From NCBI RefSeq assembly GCF_025813715.1, contig NZ_CP107532.1, positions 1,612,001 through 1,676,000 of the forward strand: a DNA stretch of 64,000 bases. The letters are read 5' to 3'. Made by a program: the position numbers and the translations under genes. This DNA is from Methylobacterium sp. FF17. Its GTDB lineage: Bacteria; Pseudomonadota; Alphaproteobacteria; Rhizobiales; Beijerinckiaceae. The first letter of the stretch is position 1. Each line of letters opens with the position of its first letter. The notes under the pieces were generated by a model. It had not been told where the DNA came from. It did no database searches and was given only the letters and a program-made list of their open reading frames with translations. Of this stretch, positions 1 to 8,496 are shown in pieces.

Positions 1-61
1 GATCCCTCCGGCGCGGGCGCGATGTGCGCCGGCACACGACCGCATCCGCGACGCGACGTCC

Positions 62-688
62 TCAGGAATGCGAAAAGATGTCGGTCTCGGGCCAGCCCGC
101 GAGGTCGAGGCGGGCCCGGGTCGGCAGGAAGTCGAAGCAGGCCTGCGCGATCTCGGTGCGGCCCTCCCGCGCCAGCATGGCGTCGAGGCGATCGCGCGCC
201 GCGTGCAGGTAGAGGACGTCGGAGGCCGCGTAATCGACCTGGGCCTGACTCAGGGAGGTGGCCCCCCAGTCGGAGGATTGCTGCTGCTTGGACAGGTCGA
301 CGCCCACGAGCTCGCGCACCACGTCCTTGAGGCCGTGGCGGTCGGTGTAGGTGCGGGCCAGCTTCGAGGCGACCTTGGTGCAGTAGACCGGCGCGGGCAT
401 GACCCCGAGGCCGTGGAACAGCACCGCGAGATCGAAGCGCGCGAAGTGGAAGATCTTCAGGGTGGCGGGATCGGCCAGCACCCGCATCAGCGTCTTGGGC
501 GCGGGCCCGCCGGGCACGATCTGCACCACGTCGGCGCTACCGTCGCCGCGCGAGATCTGCACCACGCAGAGCCGGTCCCGGTGCGGGTTCAGCCCCAGGG
601 TCTCGGTGTCGATGGCGAGGGCGGGGCCGGCGACGTAATCGGCCGGCAGGTCGCCGCGATGCAGGCGGATGGCGGGATGGGGTGGCAT
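62..688 (-). CDS. rnd: Short ribonuclease D-type 3'-5' exonuclease
   Basis: This 208-residue protein is a DEDDy-family 3'-5' exonuclease that probably trims structured RNA 3' ends. The three exonuclease motifs are visible: AIDTETLGL near residues 24-32, FHFARFDLAVL near 80-90, and VDYAASDVLYL near 150-160 with the Y..xD signature. It lacks the C-terminal HRDC domain of the E. coli enzyme, so it belongs to the short form common in alphaproteobacteria. The ATG at 688 was preferred over an upstream in-frame start because homology begins within ten residues of it. It is transcribed away from the repeat-bearing spacer and has no obvious operon partner here. Confidence 0.88.
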   Translation of the reverse strand: MPPHPAIRLHRGDLPADYVAGPALAIDTETLGLNPHRDRLCVVQISRGDGSADVVQIVPGGPAPKTLMRVLADPATLKIFHFARFDLAVLFHGLGVMPAPVYCTKVASKLARTYTDRHGLKDVVRELVGVDLSKQQQSSDWGATSLSQAQVDYAASDVLYLHAARDRLDAMLAREGRTEIAQACFDFLPTRARLDLAGWPETDIFSHS

Positions 689-724
689 GGACGGGGTTCT
701 GCGCTGTGGTCCCCGGCGCCTAGC

Positions 725-863
725 ACCCGTCCCGCGCCGCCACAAGAGAAGCGATGCCGCCCGCCGGCGCGCGGCATACGCTGCGACACGGGAGGCGCTG
801 CCGCGCGCCGGGGCGCGGCATACGTTGCGACAAGGGAAGCGCTGCCGCGCGCTGGGGCGCGGC
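725..863. repeat. 44-bp tandem repeat, two full units plus degenerate flanks
   Basis: Two nearly identical 44-bp units lie at 769-812 and 813-856. Each starts GCGCGGCATACG and ends near a GCCGCGCGC run. A third start is cut off after 857, and a weakly matching unit can be seen at about 725-768. The array fills the spacer between the RNase D start and the stop of the ComEA-like gene. It holds no spacers and shows no coding bias. Confidence 0.75.
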
Positions 864-872
864 AGCCGGGGG

Positions 873-1268
873 CTATTTCTGCTTGGCGATCACCTTGTCC
901 TTGATGCCGTCATAGGCATTCTGCGGGATGATCTTCTTCGCGATCAGCTCGTCCTTGCCCCGGTAGGGACGGCCCTTGATGATGGCGGCGGCCCGGGCCG
1001 CGCCGATGCCCGGCAGCGCGTCGAGTTCGGCGGCGGTGGCACTGTTGATGTCGATCAGGGCGCCCTTGTGCGCGGCGGGCGCTTCGACGGTGGGCGCCGT
1101 CACGGTGGGGGCCTTGGGCGGCGTCGGGCTGCTCGGGGCCGGCGTCGCGGGGGTGGGCGCGGGAACCGGCTTGGTGGTGGGCGTCGCGGGGCTCGGGGCC
1201 TGGGCCAGGGCGGGGACGGCCGCGAGGCAGGTCAGCACGGCCATCGTGCGCATCAGGGAAGACATCAT
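873..1268 (-). CDS. Secreted ComEA-like helix-hairpin-helix protein
   Basis: A protein of about 131 residues with an N-terminal signal peptide ([24 protein letters not shown], split here only by the cleavage region), a proline/threonine/alanine-rich linker, and a C-terminal helix-hairpin-helix module. The module includes [18 protein letters not shown] followed by an [10 protein letters not shown] stretch. This domain occurs in ComEA-family DNA-binding proteins and in many small periplasmic proteins of unknown role. No other competence gene is nearby, so DNA uptake is not inferred. The start at 1268 has a GGGAG ribosome-binding site seven bases upstream; a second ATG follows immediately. Confidence 0.82.
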   Translation of the reverse strand: MMSSLMRTMAVLTCLAAVPALAQAPSPATPTTKPVPAPTPATPAPSSPTPPKAPTVTAPTVEAPAAHKGALIDINSATAAELDALPGIGAARAAAIIKGRPYRGKDELIAKKIIPQNAYDGIKDKVIAKQK

Positions 1269-1605
1269 GGGAAACTCCCGGGGTCGATGACAGGGCGGTG
1301 GCACCGCGCCAGCCGTCGAAACCTGGAGCACAACGCTTGAACCGCTGCTTAACATCGCGTTGTGCTGTCGATCATCCGGCCGAGGACCTCAGGGGCGGGC
1401 CGCAGCGCGGCGAATGCCCCGGCGACCCCGCCCCCCTTGGACCCCTCCGGGAAGCCGGCGGCATTTTTCGGCGGCCCCTAGCCAGGGCAGCGTCGCGGGG
1501 CTATAAGGCCGGCCTCGAATCTCCGTTTGAACACGGTGCCGAGGCGATCCCTCCGAGAGGGGGGAGCCGCCCAGGCGCCCTTTTTGCCATCGACAGGATC
1601 CTCCC
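1269..1605. other. Intergenic region upstream of rpmF
   Basis: This 337-base spacer separates the leftward ComEA-like gene from rightward rpmF and must hold both promoters. ORFs that cross it show no protein-like composition. The only clear structure is a terminator-like hairpin close to rpmF, annotated separately. Confidence 0.6.
1562..1585 (+). terminator. Terminator-like hairpin in the rpmF leader
   Basis: GGGAGCC (1562-1568), loop GCCCA, GGCGCCC (1574-1580), then TTTTT. Six of seven stem positions pair. It lies 20 bases before the rpmF start codon, so it could be an attenuator or could end a short upstream transcript. Confidence 0.5.
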
Positions 1606-1794
1606 ATGGCCGTTCCGAAGCGAAAGACCTCCCCCTCGCGTCGCGGCATGCGCCGCTCCGCCGACGCCCTCAAGGCCCCGACCTACGTCACCGACAAGGA
1701 TTCGGGCGAGCTCCGCCGTCCCCACCACATCGATCTGAAGACCGGCATGTACCGCGGTCGCCAGGTCCTGAAGGTGAAGTCGGCCGAGGCCTGA
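1606..1794 (+). CDS. rpmF: 50S ribosomal protein L32
   Basis: The 62-residue product begins [20 protein letters not shown], the hallmark start of bacterial L32, a small component of the large ribosomal subunit. It continues with the HHIDL and YRGRQVL segments seen in alphaproteobacterial L32. The zinc-binding cysteines of some L32 proteins are absent, as is usual in this group. Length is as expected. A hairpin with a T run sits just upstream. The gene stands alone, without plsX or fabH next to it. Confidence 0.96.
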   Translation: MAVPKRKTSPSRRGMRRSADALKAPTYVTDKDSGELRRPHHIDLKTGMYRGRQVLKVKSAEA

Positions 1795-1920
1795 GCCTCA
1801 CGGGGTGCGGCACGCCCGCCCCTGCGACGACCCGTCGATGCAATCGAGCCGAGGCCCGCACCCGCGAGCCCGGCTTTTTTCTTGCGCGGATGCCCTCGTG
1901 CCTCACCGAGGCCGGCCGAA

Positions 1921-2196
1921 TCAGGCGCGGCGGCCCGCTTCGGCGTAGCGTGCGGCGGCCGAGCGCGTGCGCTCGTGGCGCGACGGCCGGAGCGCCGGCT
2001 CGGCACTGACGATCAGCTGCGCGAGGAAGCCCGCCAGGGGACGCCGCGGCACGGCGCGCAGGCCGTCGGAGCGGGTCTCGGCGCCGCCGGCGATCACGAC
2101 GAGAGCCCGGGTAGGGTCCTGCCGCGCAGGACCCGCGAGATTCGCAGGATCCGTCTCATCCGTCCGGTCCGCCTCGGGGCGCCCCATCGCATCCAT
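1921..2196 (-). CDS. Small hypothetical protein (possible conserved alphaproteobacterial family)
   Basis: A 91-residue ORF between rpmF and phaR. Its C-terminal half carries the pattern ALVVIAGG, then FLAQLI, then an arginine-rich RHERTRSAAARYAEAG tail. From memory this resembles a family of short uncharacterised rhizobial proteins with a central FLAQLI-type motif and an RRxEP..A..Y ending. No signal peptide or membrane segment is seen. The N-terminal 30 residues are low in information and the true start may lie further in. Function is unknown. It is listed because the spacer is otherwise about 500 bases long. Confidence 0.5.
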   Translation of the reverse strand: MDAMGRPEADRTDETDPANLAGPARQDPTRALVVIAGGAETRSDGLRAVPRRPLAGFLAQLIVSAEPALRPSRHERTRSAAARYAEAGRRA

Positions 2197-2296
2197 CCCG
2201 GCGCCCGTGATGGCGCATGGGGACAGAATTGGCTCGCGTTAACGGAACGTCAACCTTTCGTCCGGAGTGCCCACCGGAGAGATCGCGGCGAGCGGC

Positions 2297-2923
2297 TTAT
2301 TTCTTCGCGAGATCTTCCAGCCGCGACTGCATCTCCGCCATCTGCCGCTTGAGGTCGTCGAGGTCGCTGCCGGCCTGCGGCGCCGGGGACGGGACCGGAA
2401 GGCCCGCGCCGGACTTTCCGGCGGAGGAGGGATGGGTTCCCATGGCGGAGAGCGGGCCGGTGCCGAAGGTGGTGAACATCTTCATGGCGTCGCCGAAGAA
2501 GCTCATGTTGGCGCGGACCTGCTCTTCCATCGCGCTCTGGAAGGCGGTGGGCGCGAAGCTCTGGGTCATCTTCTCGCGCAGGCCCTCCTGGTCGCGGGCG
2601 AAGTTCGCCATCGAGAATTCCAGGAAACTCGGGACCATGGTGCGCATGCTGTCGCCGTAGAAGCGAATCAACTGGCGCAGGAAGGCCACCGGGAGCAAGT
2701 TGTCGTCGCCGGCCTTGTTCTCCTGCTCGAAGATGATCTGCGTCAGCACCGAGCGGGTGATGTCGTCGCCCGAGCGTGCATCGTAGACGAGGAAATCCTC
2801 GCCGTTCTGCACCATCGTCGCCAAGTCCTCGAGGGTGACGTAGGTCGACGTCCCGGTGTGATAGAGGCGCCGGTTGGCGTATTTCTTGATGACGGTGTGA
2901 TTGGACTTACCGTTATCCGCCAT
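2297..2923 (-). CDS. phaR: Polyhydroxyalkanoate synthesis repressor PhaR
   Basis: A 208-residue PhaR/AniA-type regulator that couples polymer accumulation to transcription of granule genes by binding either DNA or the polymer. The N-terminal DNA-binding domain ([20 protein letters not shown], about residues 11-30) is diagnostic. It is followed by the accumulation-regulator region ([22 protein letters not shown]) and a C-terminal [22 protein letters not shown] segment likely to form a coiled coil. The start at 2923 places the conserved domain near the N-terminus; longer in-frame ORF sequence upstream has no homology. It is divergent from phaA, the usual arrangement. Confidence 0.95.
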   Translation of the reverse strand: MADNGKSNHTVIKKYANRRLYHTGTSTYVTLEDLATMVQNGEDFLVYDARSGDDITRSVLTQIIFEQENKAGDDNLLPVAFLRQLIRFYGDSMRTMVPSFLEFSMANFARDQEGLREKMTQSFAPTAFQSAMEEQVRANMSFFGDAMKMFTTFGTGPLSAMGTHPSSAGKSGAGLPVPSPAPQAGSDLDDLKRQMAEMQSRLEDLAKK

Positions 2924-3241
2924 CTCTGGAGGCCTCTCCCGACACGTTTCCACGCACGCGCAATCTCTTCCCAGACATCCGAGACCATTGCCCGATCTCG
3001 CGGCGCACAAGTTCATCTTAAGGCGTTCGCGTGCCGACGAAAACAGCAATTTATCGCCCATCCCGTAGAATACCACGCACGGACGTGGCCGCTGTCACGG
3101 GAGGAGCCTCGAACAACCGCAGGATGCCTTGACTTCGCAGGGGTGACGGCTTTCATCCGGAGGAACGGCACAAAGGCGCCCACGCTCGTCGATCCGATGA
3201 GCGTCAACGGAGCGCCATGCCGCCTTGAGGAGAACGTCACC
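2924..3241. promoter_or_regulatory. Divergent phaR/phaA control region
   Basis: This 318-base spacer between the leftward phaR and rightward phaA must carry both promoters and probably PhaR sites. It is more AT-rich than its surroundings around 3040-3075. No unambiguous PhaR palindrome was identified by eye. An AGGAG ribosome-binding site precedes phaA. Confidence 0.6.
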
Positions 3242-4423
3242 ATGGCAGCAGAAGACATCGTCATCGTTGGTGCGGCGCGCACCGCCGTGGGCTCGTTCGG
3301 CGGAGCGTTCAACACCGTCCCCGCGCACGAACTCGGTGCCGTGGCGATCAAGGCCGCCCTCGAGCGGGCCGGCGTGTCCGCCGACGACGTGGACGAGGTG
3401 ATCTTCGGCCAGGTGCTCACCGCCGGCGCCGGCCAGAACCCCGCCCGCCAGGCCGCGATCAAGGCCGGCATCCCGGAGAAGGCCACGGCCTGGGGCGTCA
3501 ACCAGGTCTGCGGCTCGGGCCTGCGCACGGTCGCCCTCGGCATGCAGCAGATCGCCAACGGCGACGCCACCGTCATCGTGGCCGGCGGCCAGGAATCCAT
3601 GTCGCTGAGCCCGCACGCGCAGTACCTGCGCGGCGGCCAGAAGATGGGCGACGTGCAGCTCGTCGACACCATGATCAAGGACGGCCTCTGGGACGCCTTC
3701 AACGGCTACCACATGGGCACCACCGCCGAGAACGTGGCCCAGGCCTTCCAGCTCACCCGCGAGGAGCAGGACGCGTTCGCCACGAAGTCCCAGAACAAGG
3801 CCGAGGCCGCCCGCAAGGAAGGCCGCTTCAAGGACGAGATCGTCCCCGTCACCGTGTCGAGCCGCAAGGGCGACACCATCGTCGACACCGACGAGTACAT
3901 CCGCGACGGCGCCACCGTGGAGGCGATGGCCAAGCTCAGGCCCGCCTTCTCGAAGGACGGCACCGTGACGGCCGCCAACGCCTCGGGCCTCAATGACGGC
4001 GCCGCCGCCCTCGTGCTGATGTCGGCCTCGGAAGCCGAGCGCCGGGGCATCAAGCCGCTCGCCCGGATCGTGTCCTGGGCCACCGCCGGCGTCGACCCGA
4101 AGGTGATGGGCACCGGCCCGATCCCGGCCTCGCGCAAGGCCCTCGACAAGGCCGGCTGGAAGCCCTCCGACCTCGACCTGATCGAGGCCAACGAGGCCTT
4201 CGCCGCCCAGGCGCTGGCGGTGAACAAGGACATGGGCTGGGACACCGATAAGGTGAACGTCAATGGCGGCGCCATCGCCATCGGCCACCCCATCGGGGCC
4301 TCCGGCGCCCGCGTCCTCGTCACCCTGCTGCACGAGCTGAAGCGCCGCGACGCCAAGAAGGGTCTGGCCACCCTCTGCATCGGCGGCGGCATGGGCGTCG
4401 CCCTCTGCGTCGAGCGCGTCTGA
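3242..4423 (+). CDS. phaA: Acetyl-CoA acetyltransferase (beta-ketothiolase)
   Basis: A 393-residue thiolase, exactly the usual length, condensing two acetyl-CoA to acetoacetyl-CoA as the first step of polyhydroxybutyrate synthesis. The acylated cysteine lies in [11 protein letters not shown] (about residue 89), the catalytic histidine in [15 protein letters not shown] (about 349), and the second active-site cysteine in CIGGGMGVA (about 379). The ATG at 3242 follows an AGGAG ribosome-binding site. It is 131 bases upstream of phaB and clearly forms an operon with it. In methylotrophs acetoacetyl-CoA also feeds the ethylmalonyl-CoA pathway. Confidence 0.97.
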   Translation: MAAEDIVIVGAARTAVGSFGGAFNTVPAHELGAVAIKAALERAGVSADDVDEVIFGQVLTAGAGQNPARQAAIKAGIPEKATAWGVNQVCGSGLRTVALGMQQIANGDATVIVAGGQESMSLSPHAQYLRGGQKMGDVQLVDTMIKDGLWDAFNGYHMGTTAENVAQAFQLTREEQDAFATKSQNKAEAARKEGRFKDEIVPVTVSSRKGDTIVDTDEYIRDGATVEAMAKLRPAFSKDGTVTAANASGLNDGAAALVLMSASEAERRGIKPLARIVSWATAGVDPKVMGTGPIPASRKALDKAGWKPSDLDLIEANEAFAAQALAVNKDMGWDTDKVNVNGGAIAIGHPIGASGARVLVTLLHELKRRDAKKGLATLCIGGGMGVALCVERV

Positions 4424-4476
4424 GCCAGACTTGAGCGGCGCTCCATGAATTGTTGAGGGCGCCGCAAATTTAAATC

Positions 4477-4516
4477 GGTCGCGCGGAGGCGGGGACGCCC
4501 CTAAAGCCGCGCGACC
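4477..4516. repeat. Perfect 10-bp inverted repeat between phaA and phaB
   Basis: GGTCGCGCGG (4477-4486) and CCGCGCGACC (4507-4516) pair perfectly, and the 20-base loop contains a second GGGG/CCCC mini-stem. There is no T run, so it looks like an mRNA-stabilising or processing structure rather than a terminator. Confidence 0.7.
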
Positions 4517-4554
4517 CACAACAATCACAAGAAACCAGACTTTCGGAGGAAATC

Positions 4555-5283
4555 ATGGCTCAGGAACGCGTCGCACTCGTCACCGGCGGCACCCGCGGCA
4601 TCGGCGCCGCCATCTCGCAGGGCCTCAAGGCCAAGGGCTACAAGGTCGCGGCCAATTACGGCGGCAACGACGAGGCCGCCAGCGCCTTCAAGGCCGAGAC
4701 CGGCATCCCGGTCTTCAAGTTCGATGTGGGCGACTACGCCGCCTGCGAGGCCGGCATCAAGGCCGTGGAGGCCGAGGTCGGTCCCGTCGACGTGCTGGTC
4801 AACAACGCCGGCATCACCCGCGACGGCCTGTTCCACAAGATGAGCTTCGAGAAGTGGCAGGCGGTCATCAAGACCAACCTCGACTCGGCCTTCACGGTCA
4901 CGCGCCCCGTCATCGAGGGCATGCGCAACCGGGGCTTCGGCCGCATCATCCTGATCTCGTCGATCAACGGCCAGAAGGGCCAGATCGGCCAGACCAACTA
5001 CTCGGCCGCCAAGGCCGGCGTGATCGGCTTCGCCAAGGCGCTCGCCCAGGAGAGCGCCTCGAAGGGCATCACCGTCAACGTGATCGCGCCGGGCTACATC
5101 GCCACCGACATGGTCATGGCGGTGCCGGAGGACGTGCGCAACAAGATCATCTCCACGATCCCGGTCGGCCGCCTCGGCGAGGCCGAGGAGATCGCCCGCG
5201 CGGTGGAGTACCTCGCGGCCGAGGATTCGGGCTTCATCACCGGCTCGACCCTGACGATCAACGGCGCCCAGTACATCGCCTGA
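4555..5283 (+). CDS. phaB: Acetoacetyl-CoA reductase
   Basis: A 242-residue short-chain dehydrogenase that reduces acetoacetyl-CoA to (R)-3-hydroxybutyryl-CoA with NADPH, the second step of polyhydroxybutyrate synthesis. The Rossmann motif TGGTRGIG is at residues 11-18, NNAGITRD near 81-88, the catalytic serine in ISSINGQKGQ, and YSAAKAG supplies the Tyr-Lys pair. The PhaB-typical PGYIATDMV loop is present. A strong GGAGG ribosome-binding site precedes the start. No phaC synthase is encoded in the window. Confidence 0.97.
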   Translation: MAQERVALVTGGTRGIGAAISQGLKAKGYKVAANYGGNDEAASAFKAETGIPVFKFDVGDYAACEAGIKAVEAEVGPVDVLVNNAGITRDGLFHKMSFEKWQAVIKTNLDSAFTVTRPVIEGMRNRGFGRIILISSINGQKGQIGQTNYSAAKAGVIGFAKALAQESASKGITVNVIAPGYIATDMVMAVPEDVRNKIISTIPVGRLGEAEEIARAVEYLAAEDSGFITGSTLTINGAQYIA

Positions 5284-5362
5284 TCCGATGCCCGCGCGGC
5301 CCCGTCCGGGGGCCGCGCGGACCGATGCGCCGCTCTCCGGTCCGGTCGACCGGCGCCCGACC

Positions 5363-5412
5363 CAGTCGATCCCCGTCCGTCAGTCGATCCCCATCCGTCA
5401 TTCGATCGCCAT
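5363..5412. repeat. 18-bp tandem repeat over the 3' end of the GDPD gene
   Basis: Two 18-bp units, CAGTCGATCCCCRTCCGT, occupy 5363-5380 and 5381-5398, and a decayed third (CATTCGATCGCCAT) follows at 5399-5412. The stop codon of the leftward phosphodiesterase gene lies at the junction, so the last residues of that protein are encoded by the decayed unit. Confidence 0.7.
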
Positions 5413-6627
5413 GCAATTGGCGTAGAACGTCGTGGTCGCGGGCCAGTCCGAGAACACGCCCGCCACGCCGACATCCCGGTACAGCACGTCGAGGAGGGTG
5501 AGCACGTCGCCGTCCCGATCGATCAGCGGCCGGATCGACTTGTAGTAATATCCGCCCCCAGTCTTCAGCGGCCCCGAGCGCTCCAGCGACCAGGCCACGA
5601 GGTCGAGGCCGGCGGCCCGCGCCGCGCGCGCATAGGCCGAGGGCTCGATCGTCCCGTTCGCCCCGACCCGGACCAGCATCCAGAGTGGCGGCGCCAGGGT
5701 GCGCAGGCCGAGCGCCGACAACTCCGCCATGCCCGGCGTCCAGCTCCCGGGCTTCTCCGGGTCGAAGCCCGGGTCGGTCTCGTCGCGGTTGTCGAGCCAG
5801 AGCGCCTGCCGGCCGAACTCCGGCTCCGCCTTCAGCCAGTACAGGATGTCCCGGAGCTGGAAGCTCTGCGGCCGCACCTCGGAGGCCGGGATCCCCGCCT
5901 GCTTGTAGGCGTCGATCATCGCCTGGGCGTACTGGTCCTGGGTGTAGCCCGCGAAGGGCATGGCCACCTCGGGCGCCTTGAGTTCGGGCGTGAACCGGCG
6001 GCCCAGGGACTTCACCAGGGCGATATACGCGTCATGCGTCATCAGGGTGCCGGTGGTGGCGTAGAGGTCCGTGCGCCAGCGCGGCGTCGCGTTCATGTAG
6101 GCGGCCCGCGTGGTGGCGTCCGGGTCGCCGGCATCCATCTTGCCGTTCAGGGTCTCGAACTCGGCGCGCGTCAGGTCGCTGGTGCAGCAGCGCGCGCTGG
6201 CCTTGCGCCCCGTGGCGGGGTCGGCCGGCTGGAAATCCTGGGTGCATTTGGCCGCAAGGTCGGGCCGGGCCAGGATGTCGGTGGTGGTGTGGAGGTCGCA
6301 CTGGGCGTGCCGGCAGACGAGCTGCCGGTCCCGCGTGAAGGCGACGTCGCACTCGATCACCCCGGCCCCCATGCGGGCGGCTGCGAGCACGCCCTCCCGC
6401 GTGTGCTCGGGAAACTGCAGGGGCGCGCCCCGGTGCGCGATCGAGAACCGGCGCGCCGTGTAGGCCCGGTCGGTGCCGCAGGCCTGGAGCCGGTCCTTCA
6501 GGGGGCCGGGCTTCAGGCTGTCCACGAGGTAGAACGGGCGCGGCCCGATCTGCGCGGCCTCGCCGGCCCGAAGGGGCGCCGCGCACAGCCCGGTCAGGAG
6601 GGCGGCCGCCACGATGATCGCACGCAT
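5398..6627 (-). CDS. Secreted glycerophosphodiester phosphodiesterase
   Basis: A 409-residue exported enzyme predicted to hydrolyse glycerophosphodiesters to an alcohol and glycerol-3-phosphate. A signal peptide ([21 protein letters not shown]) precedes the GDPD barrel. The catalytic set is visible: [15 protein letters not shown] with the HR pair, [14 protein letters not shown] with the metal-binding E.D, and [16 protein letters not shown]. The long internal insert with [10 protein letters not shown] and the C-terminal GVFSDWP match the periplasmic GlpQ-like group. Start 6627 has GGGAGG upstream. The gene runs opposite to the neighbouring exporter. Confidence 0.9.
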   Translation of the reverse strand: MRAIIVAAALLTGLCAAPLRAGEAAQIGPRPFYLVDSLKPGPLKDRLQACGTDRAYTARRFSIAHRGAPLQFPEHTREGVLAAARMGAGVIECDVAFTRDRQLVCRHAQCDLHTTTDILARPDLAAKCTQDFQPADPATGRKASARCCTSDLTRAEFETLNGKMDAGDPDATTRAAYMNATPRWRTDLYATTGTLMTHDAYIALVKSLGRRFTPELKAPEVAMPFAGYTQDQYAQAMIDAYKQAGIPASEVRPQSFQLRDILYWLKAEPEFGRQALWLDNRDETDPGFDPEKPGSWTPGMAELSALGLRTLAPPLWMLVRVGANGTIEPSAYARAARAAGLDLVAWSLERSGPLKTGGGYYYKSIRPLIDRDGDVLTLLDVLYRDVGVAGVFSDWPATTTFYANCMAIE

Positions 6628-6786
6628 GGGCCTGATCCTCCCGACCGTCTCGCATTCCCGGTCGAGGGTTAGCGCCGCCGCATGACCGGCCCGTGAAGGC
6701 CAAGGGCTCCGTTGCAACCGGAGGCCCGCGCATGGGACATAGGCGGGCCTTCCCCTCTCTCCCCCCTCCCCCCGCTCCGGTCCCCC

Positions 6787-7677
6787 ATGTCCCGCGCGAC
6801 CCTGCTCGGCTTCGGCGCGATCCTGCTGTGGTCGCTGCTGGCGCTGCTCACTGCCCTCTCCGGCGCGGTGCCGCCGTTCCAGCTCGCCGCGATGACCTTC
6901 GCCATCGGGGGGCTGGTCGGCTGCGCCAGCTGGATCGCGCGGCCGGCGGGATTGCGGGCCCTGCGCCAGCCCTGGCCGGTCTGGCTCCTCGGGGTCGGCG
7001 GCCTGTTCGGCTATCACGCCCTCTACTTCGCGGCGCTCCGCCTCGCACCGCCGGCCGAGGCCGGCCTCATCAACTATCTCTGGCCGCTGCTCATCGTGCT
7101 CCTGTCGGCGCAGCTTCCGGGGGCCGCCGGCCTGCGCGCCGGGCATCTCGGCGGCGCGGCCCTCGGCCTGGCGGGGGTGGCCGCCCTGTTTGCCGGGCGC
7201 AGCGGGCTCGACCTGCAGCCCGGGGCGCTGCCCGGCTACCTCGCGGCCCTGGCCGCCGCCTTCGTCTGGTCGGGCTATTCCGTCCTCTCGGCCCGGGTCG
7301 GCGCGGTGCCGACCGATGCGGTGGCGGGCTTCTGCCTCGTCACCGCCGCCCTGAGCCTCGCCTGCCACCGCGCCTTCGAGGCGACCCTGTGGCCGGAGGG
7401 CGCCGTGCAATGGGGCGCGATCCTCGCCCTCGGCCTCGGCCCGGTGGGCGCCGCCTTCTACCTCTGGGACATCGGCGTGAAGCGGGGCGACCTGCGGCTC
7501 CTCGGGGTCGCCGCCTATGCCGCCCCCGTCCTCTCGACCCTGACCCTGGTGGCGACGGGCCATGCCCGCCCCAGCCCGGCCCTCGGCCTCGCCTGCGTGC
7601 TCATCGTCCTCGGCGCCGGAGTGGCGGTCCGCGCCTCGCGCGCCGGGACGCCCTCGCGGCCGAAACCCGGGGCTTGA
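6787..7677 (+). CDS. EamA/DMT-family inner-membrane exporter
   Basis: A 296-residue protein with about ten hydrophobic segments in two repeats, typical of the drug/metabolite transporter superfamily, whose members export amino acids or metabolites. Recognisable features are [19 protein letters not shown] at the N-terminus, the [20 protein letters not shown] segment common to EamA proteins (split over helices 3-4), and [19 protein letters not shown] in the second repeat. The ATG at 6787 matches the family start, although its Shine-Dalgarno is weak; an in-frame TTG at 6712 is possible. Substrate cannot be predicted. Confidence 0.87.
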   Translation: MSRATLLGFGAILLWSLLALLTALSGAVPPFQLAAMTFAIGGLVGCASWIARPAGLRALRQPWPVWLLGVGGLFGYHALYFAALRLAPPAEAGLINYLWPLLIVLLSAQLPGAAGLRAGHLGGAALGLAGVAALFAGRSGLDLQPGALPGYLAALAAAFVWSGYSVLSARVGAVPTDAVAGFCLVTAALSLACHRAFEATLWPEGAVQWGAILALGLGPVGAAFYLWDIGVKRGDLRLLGVAAYAAPVLSTLTLVATGHARPSPALGLACVLIVLGAGVAVRASRAGTPSRPKPGA

Positions 7678-7743
7678 TGCTGGGGCCGGACATCCGTGAG
7701 GGGTGGATTTTTGCCGCTCCGCTTCCGGGAAGAGGCCAGTAGA

Positions 7744-8415
7744 TCAGACGTCGTCGACCATAGATTTGGCAATTCGGGCGTCCCAGCCAGCCATCGCGAT
7801 ATCGGCGACCGCGTCCAACTCTTCCCGGCTCGCGCCATCACGGGCCAGGATCGACATGCCGTTCTGAACGGTCTGCACGAAGCGGGAAAGAGCGCGAACG
7901 TTGGTGGAGGCCGGGAGCTCGCCCGCACCCATAGCCCTCTCCAGGCACGCCTGCAGGCTCTCAAGCGTACCGGCGCGTGCCGAGCGCACGAGATCCCCGA
8001 GTTCGGCGTGGCCCTCATTACCGACCGAGGACAGCGTCACCATGCAGCCGCGCGGAATGTCGGTGACCGACCCCGTCAAGGCCGTGGCGGAGTCCTTCAG
8101 AAAAGCCTCGACAGCCTCGCGGGCCGTCCTCGCCGTCCGGAACCGACCCCATACGAGCGCCTCGTAGGTGTGGACGTAGTGGCTTAGCGCCTCGGCATAG
8201 AGCGCTTCCTTCGAACCAAAGGCGGCGTAGAGGCTCGGCGATCCGATCCCCATCGCCTCCGTGAGTTCGGTGATGGACGTTGCTTCGTAGCCCTTGCACC
8301 AGAACAGACGCGTCGCCTGGGTCAACGCCGCCTCACGGTCGAACGCACGAGGGCGTCCGCGACCTCGTACCTGTTGTGCTCCGGGGGTCGCTGGTTTCTG
8401 ATCCGGTTTTTGCAT
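7744..8415 (-). CDS. TetR-family transcriptional regulator
   Basis: A 223-residue TetR regulator. The DNA-binding domain spans about residues 25-75, with RGRPRAFDREAALTQATRLF followed by the helix-turn-helix ITELTEAMGIGSPSLYAAFGS and KEALYAEALSHY. The C-terminal ligand domain contains IPRGCMV, seen in regulators of oxidoreductase genes. It is divergent from an SDR gene with 81 bases between the coding regions, and a matching pair of inverted half-sites lies there, so it very likely represses itself and the SDR. Base composition is slightly less GC-rich than the neighbours, which may indicate acquisition. Confidence 0.9.
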   Translation of the reverse strand: MQKPDQKPATPGAQQVRGRGRPRAFDREAALTQATRLFWCKGYEATSITELTEAMGIGSPSLYAAFGSKEALYAEALSHYVHTYEALVWGRFRTARTAREAVEAFLKDSATALTGSVTDIPRGCMVTLSSVGNEGHAELGDLVRSARAGTLESLQACLERAMGAGELPASTNVRALSRFVQTVQNGMSILARDGASREELDAVADIAMAGWDARIAKSMVDDV

Positions 8416-8480
8416 CGTTCGTTATATAAAACGCTTGACCCCAATCGCCAACATGCCTAGCCATTTATGTGTCGAACGAT
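8414..8480. promoter_or_regulatory. Candidate TetR operator pair between tetR and SDR
   Basis: ATCGTTCG at 8414-8421 and its reverse complement CGAACGAT at 8473-8480 face each other; the match extends to 10 of 11 bases (TGYATCGTTCG). The left copy overlaps the tetR start codon and the right one sits just upstream of the SDR ribosome-binding site. A TTGACC -35-like hexamer is at 8435-8440. Confidence 0.6.
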
Positions 8481-8496
8481 ACAGAAAGGTTCAGCG

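Noticed and set aside
1788..1801. GAGGC/GCCTC stem at the rpmF stop as a terminator
   Set aside because: It is only five base pairs, with no T run directly after it.
5398..7563. A 721-codon fusion ending in the phosphodiesterase
   Set aside because: The first 300 codons are antisense to the EamA transporter; a signal peptide and GGGAGG mark the real start at 6627.
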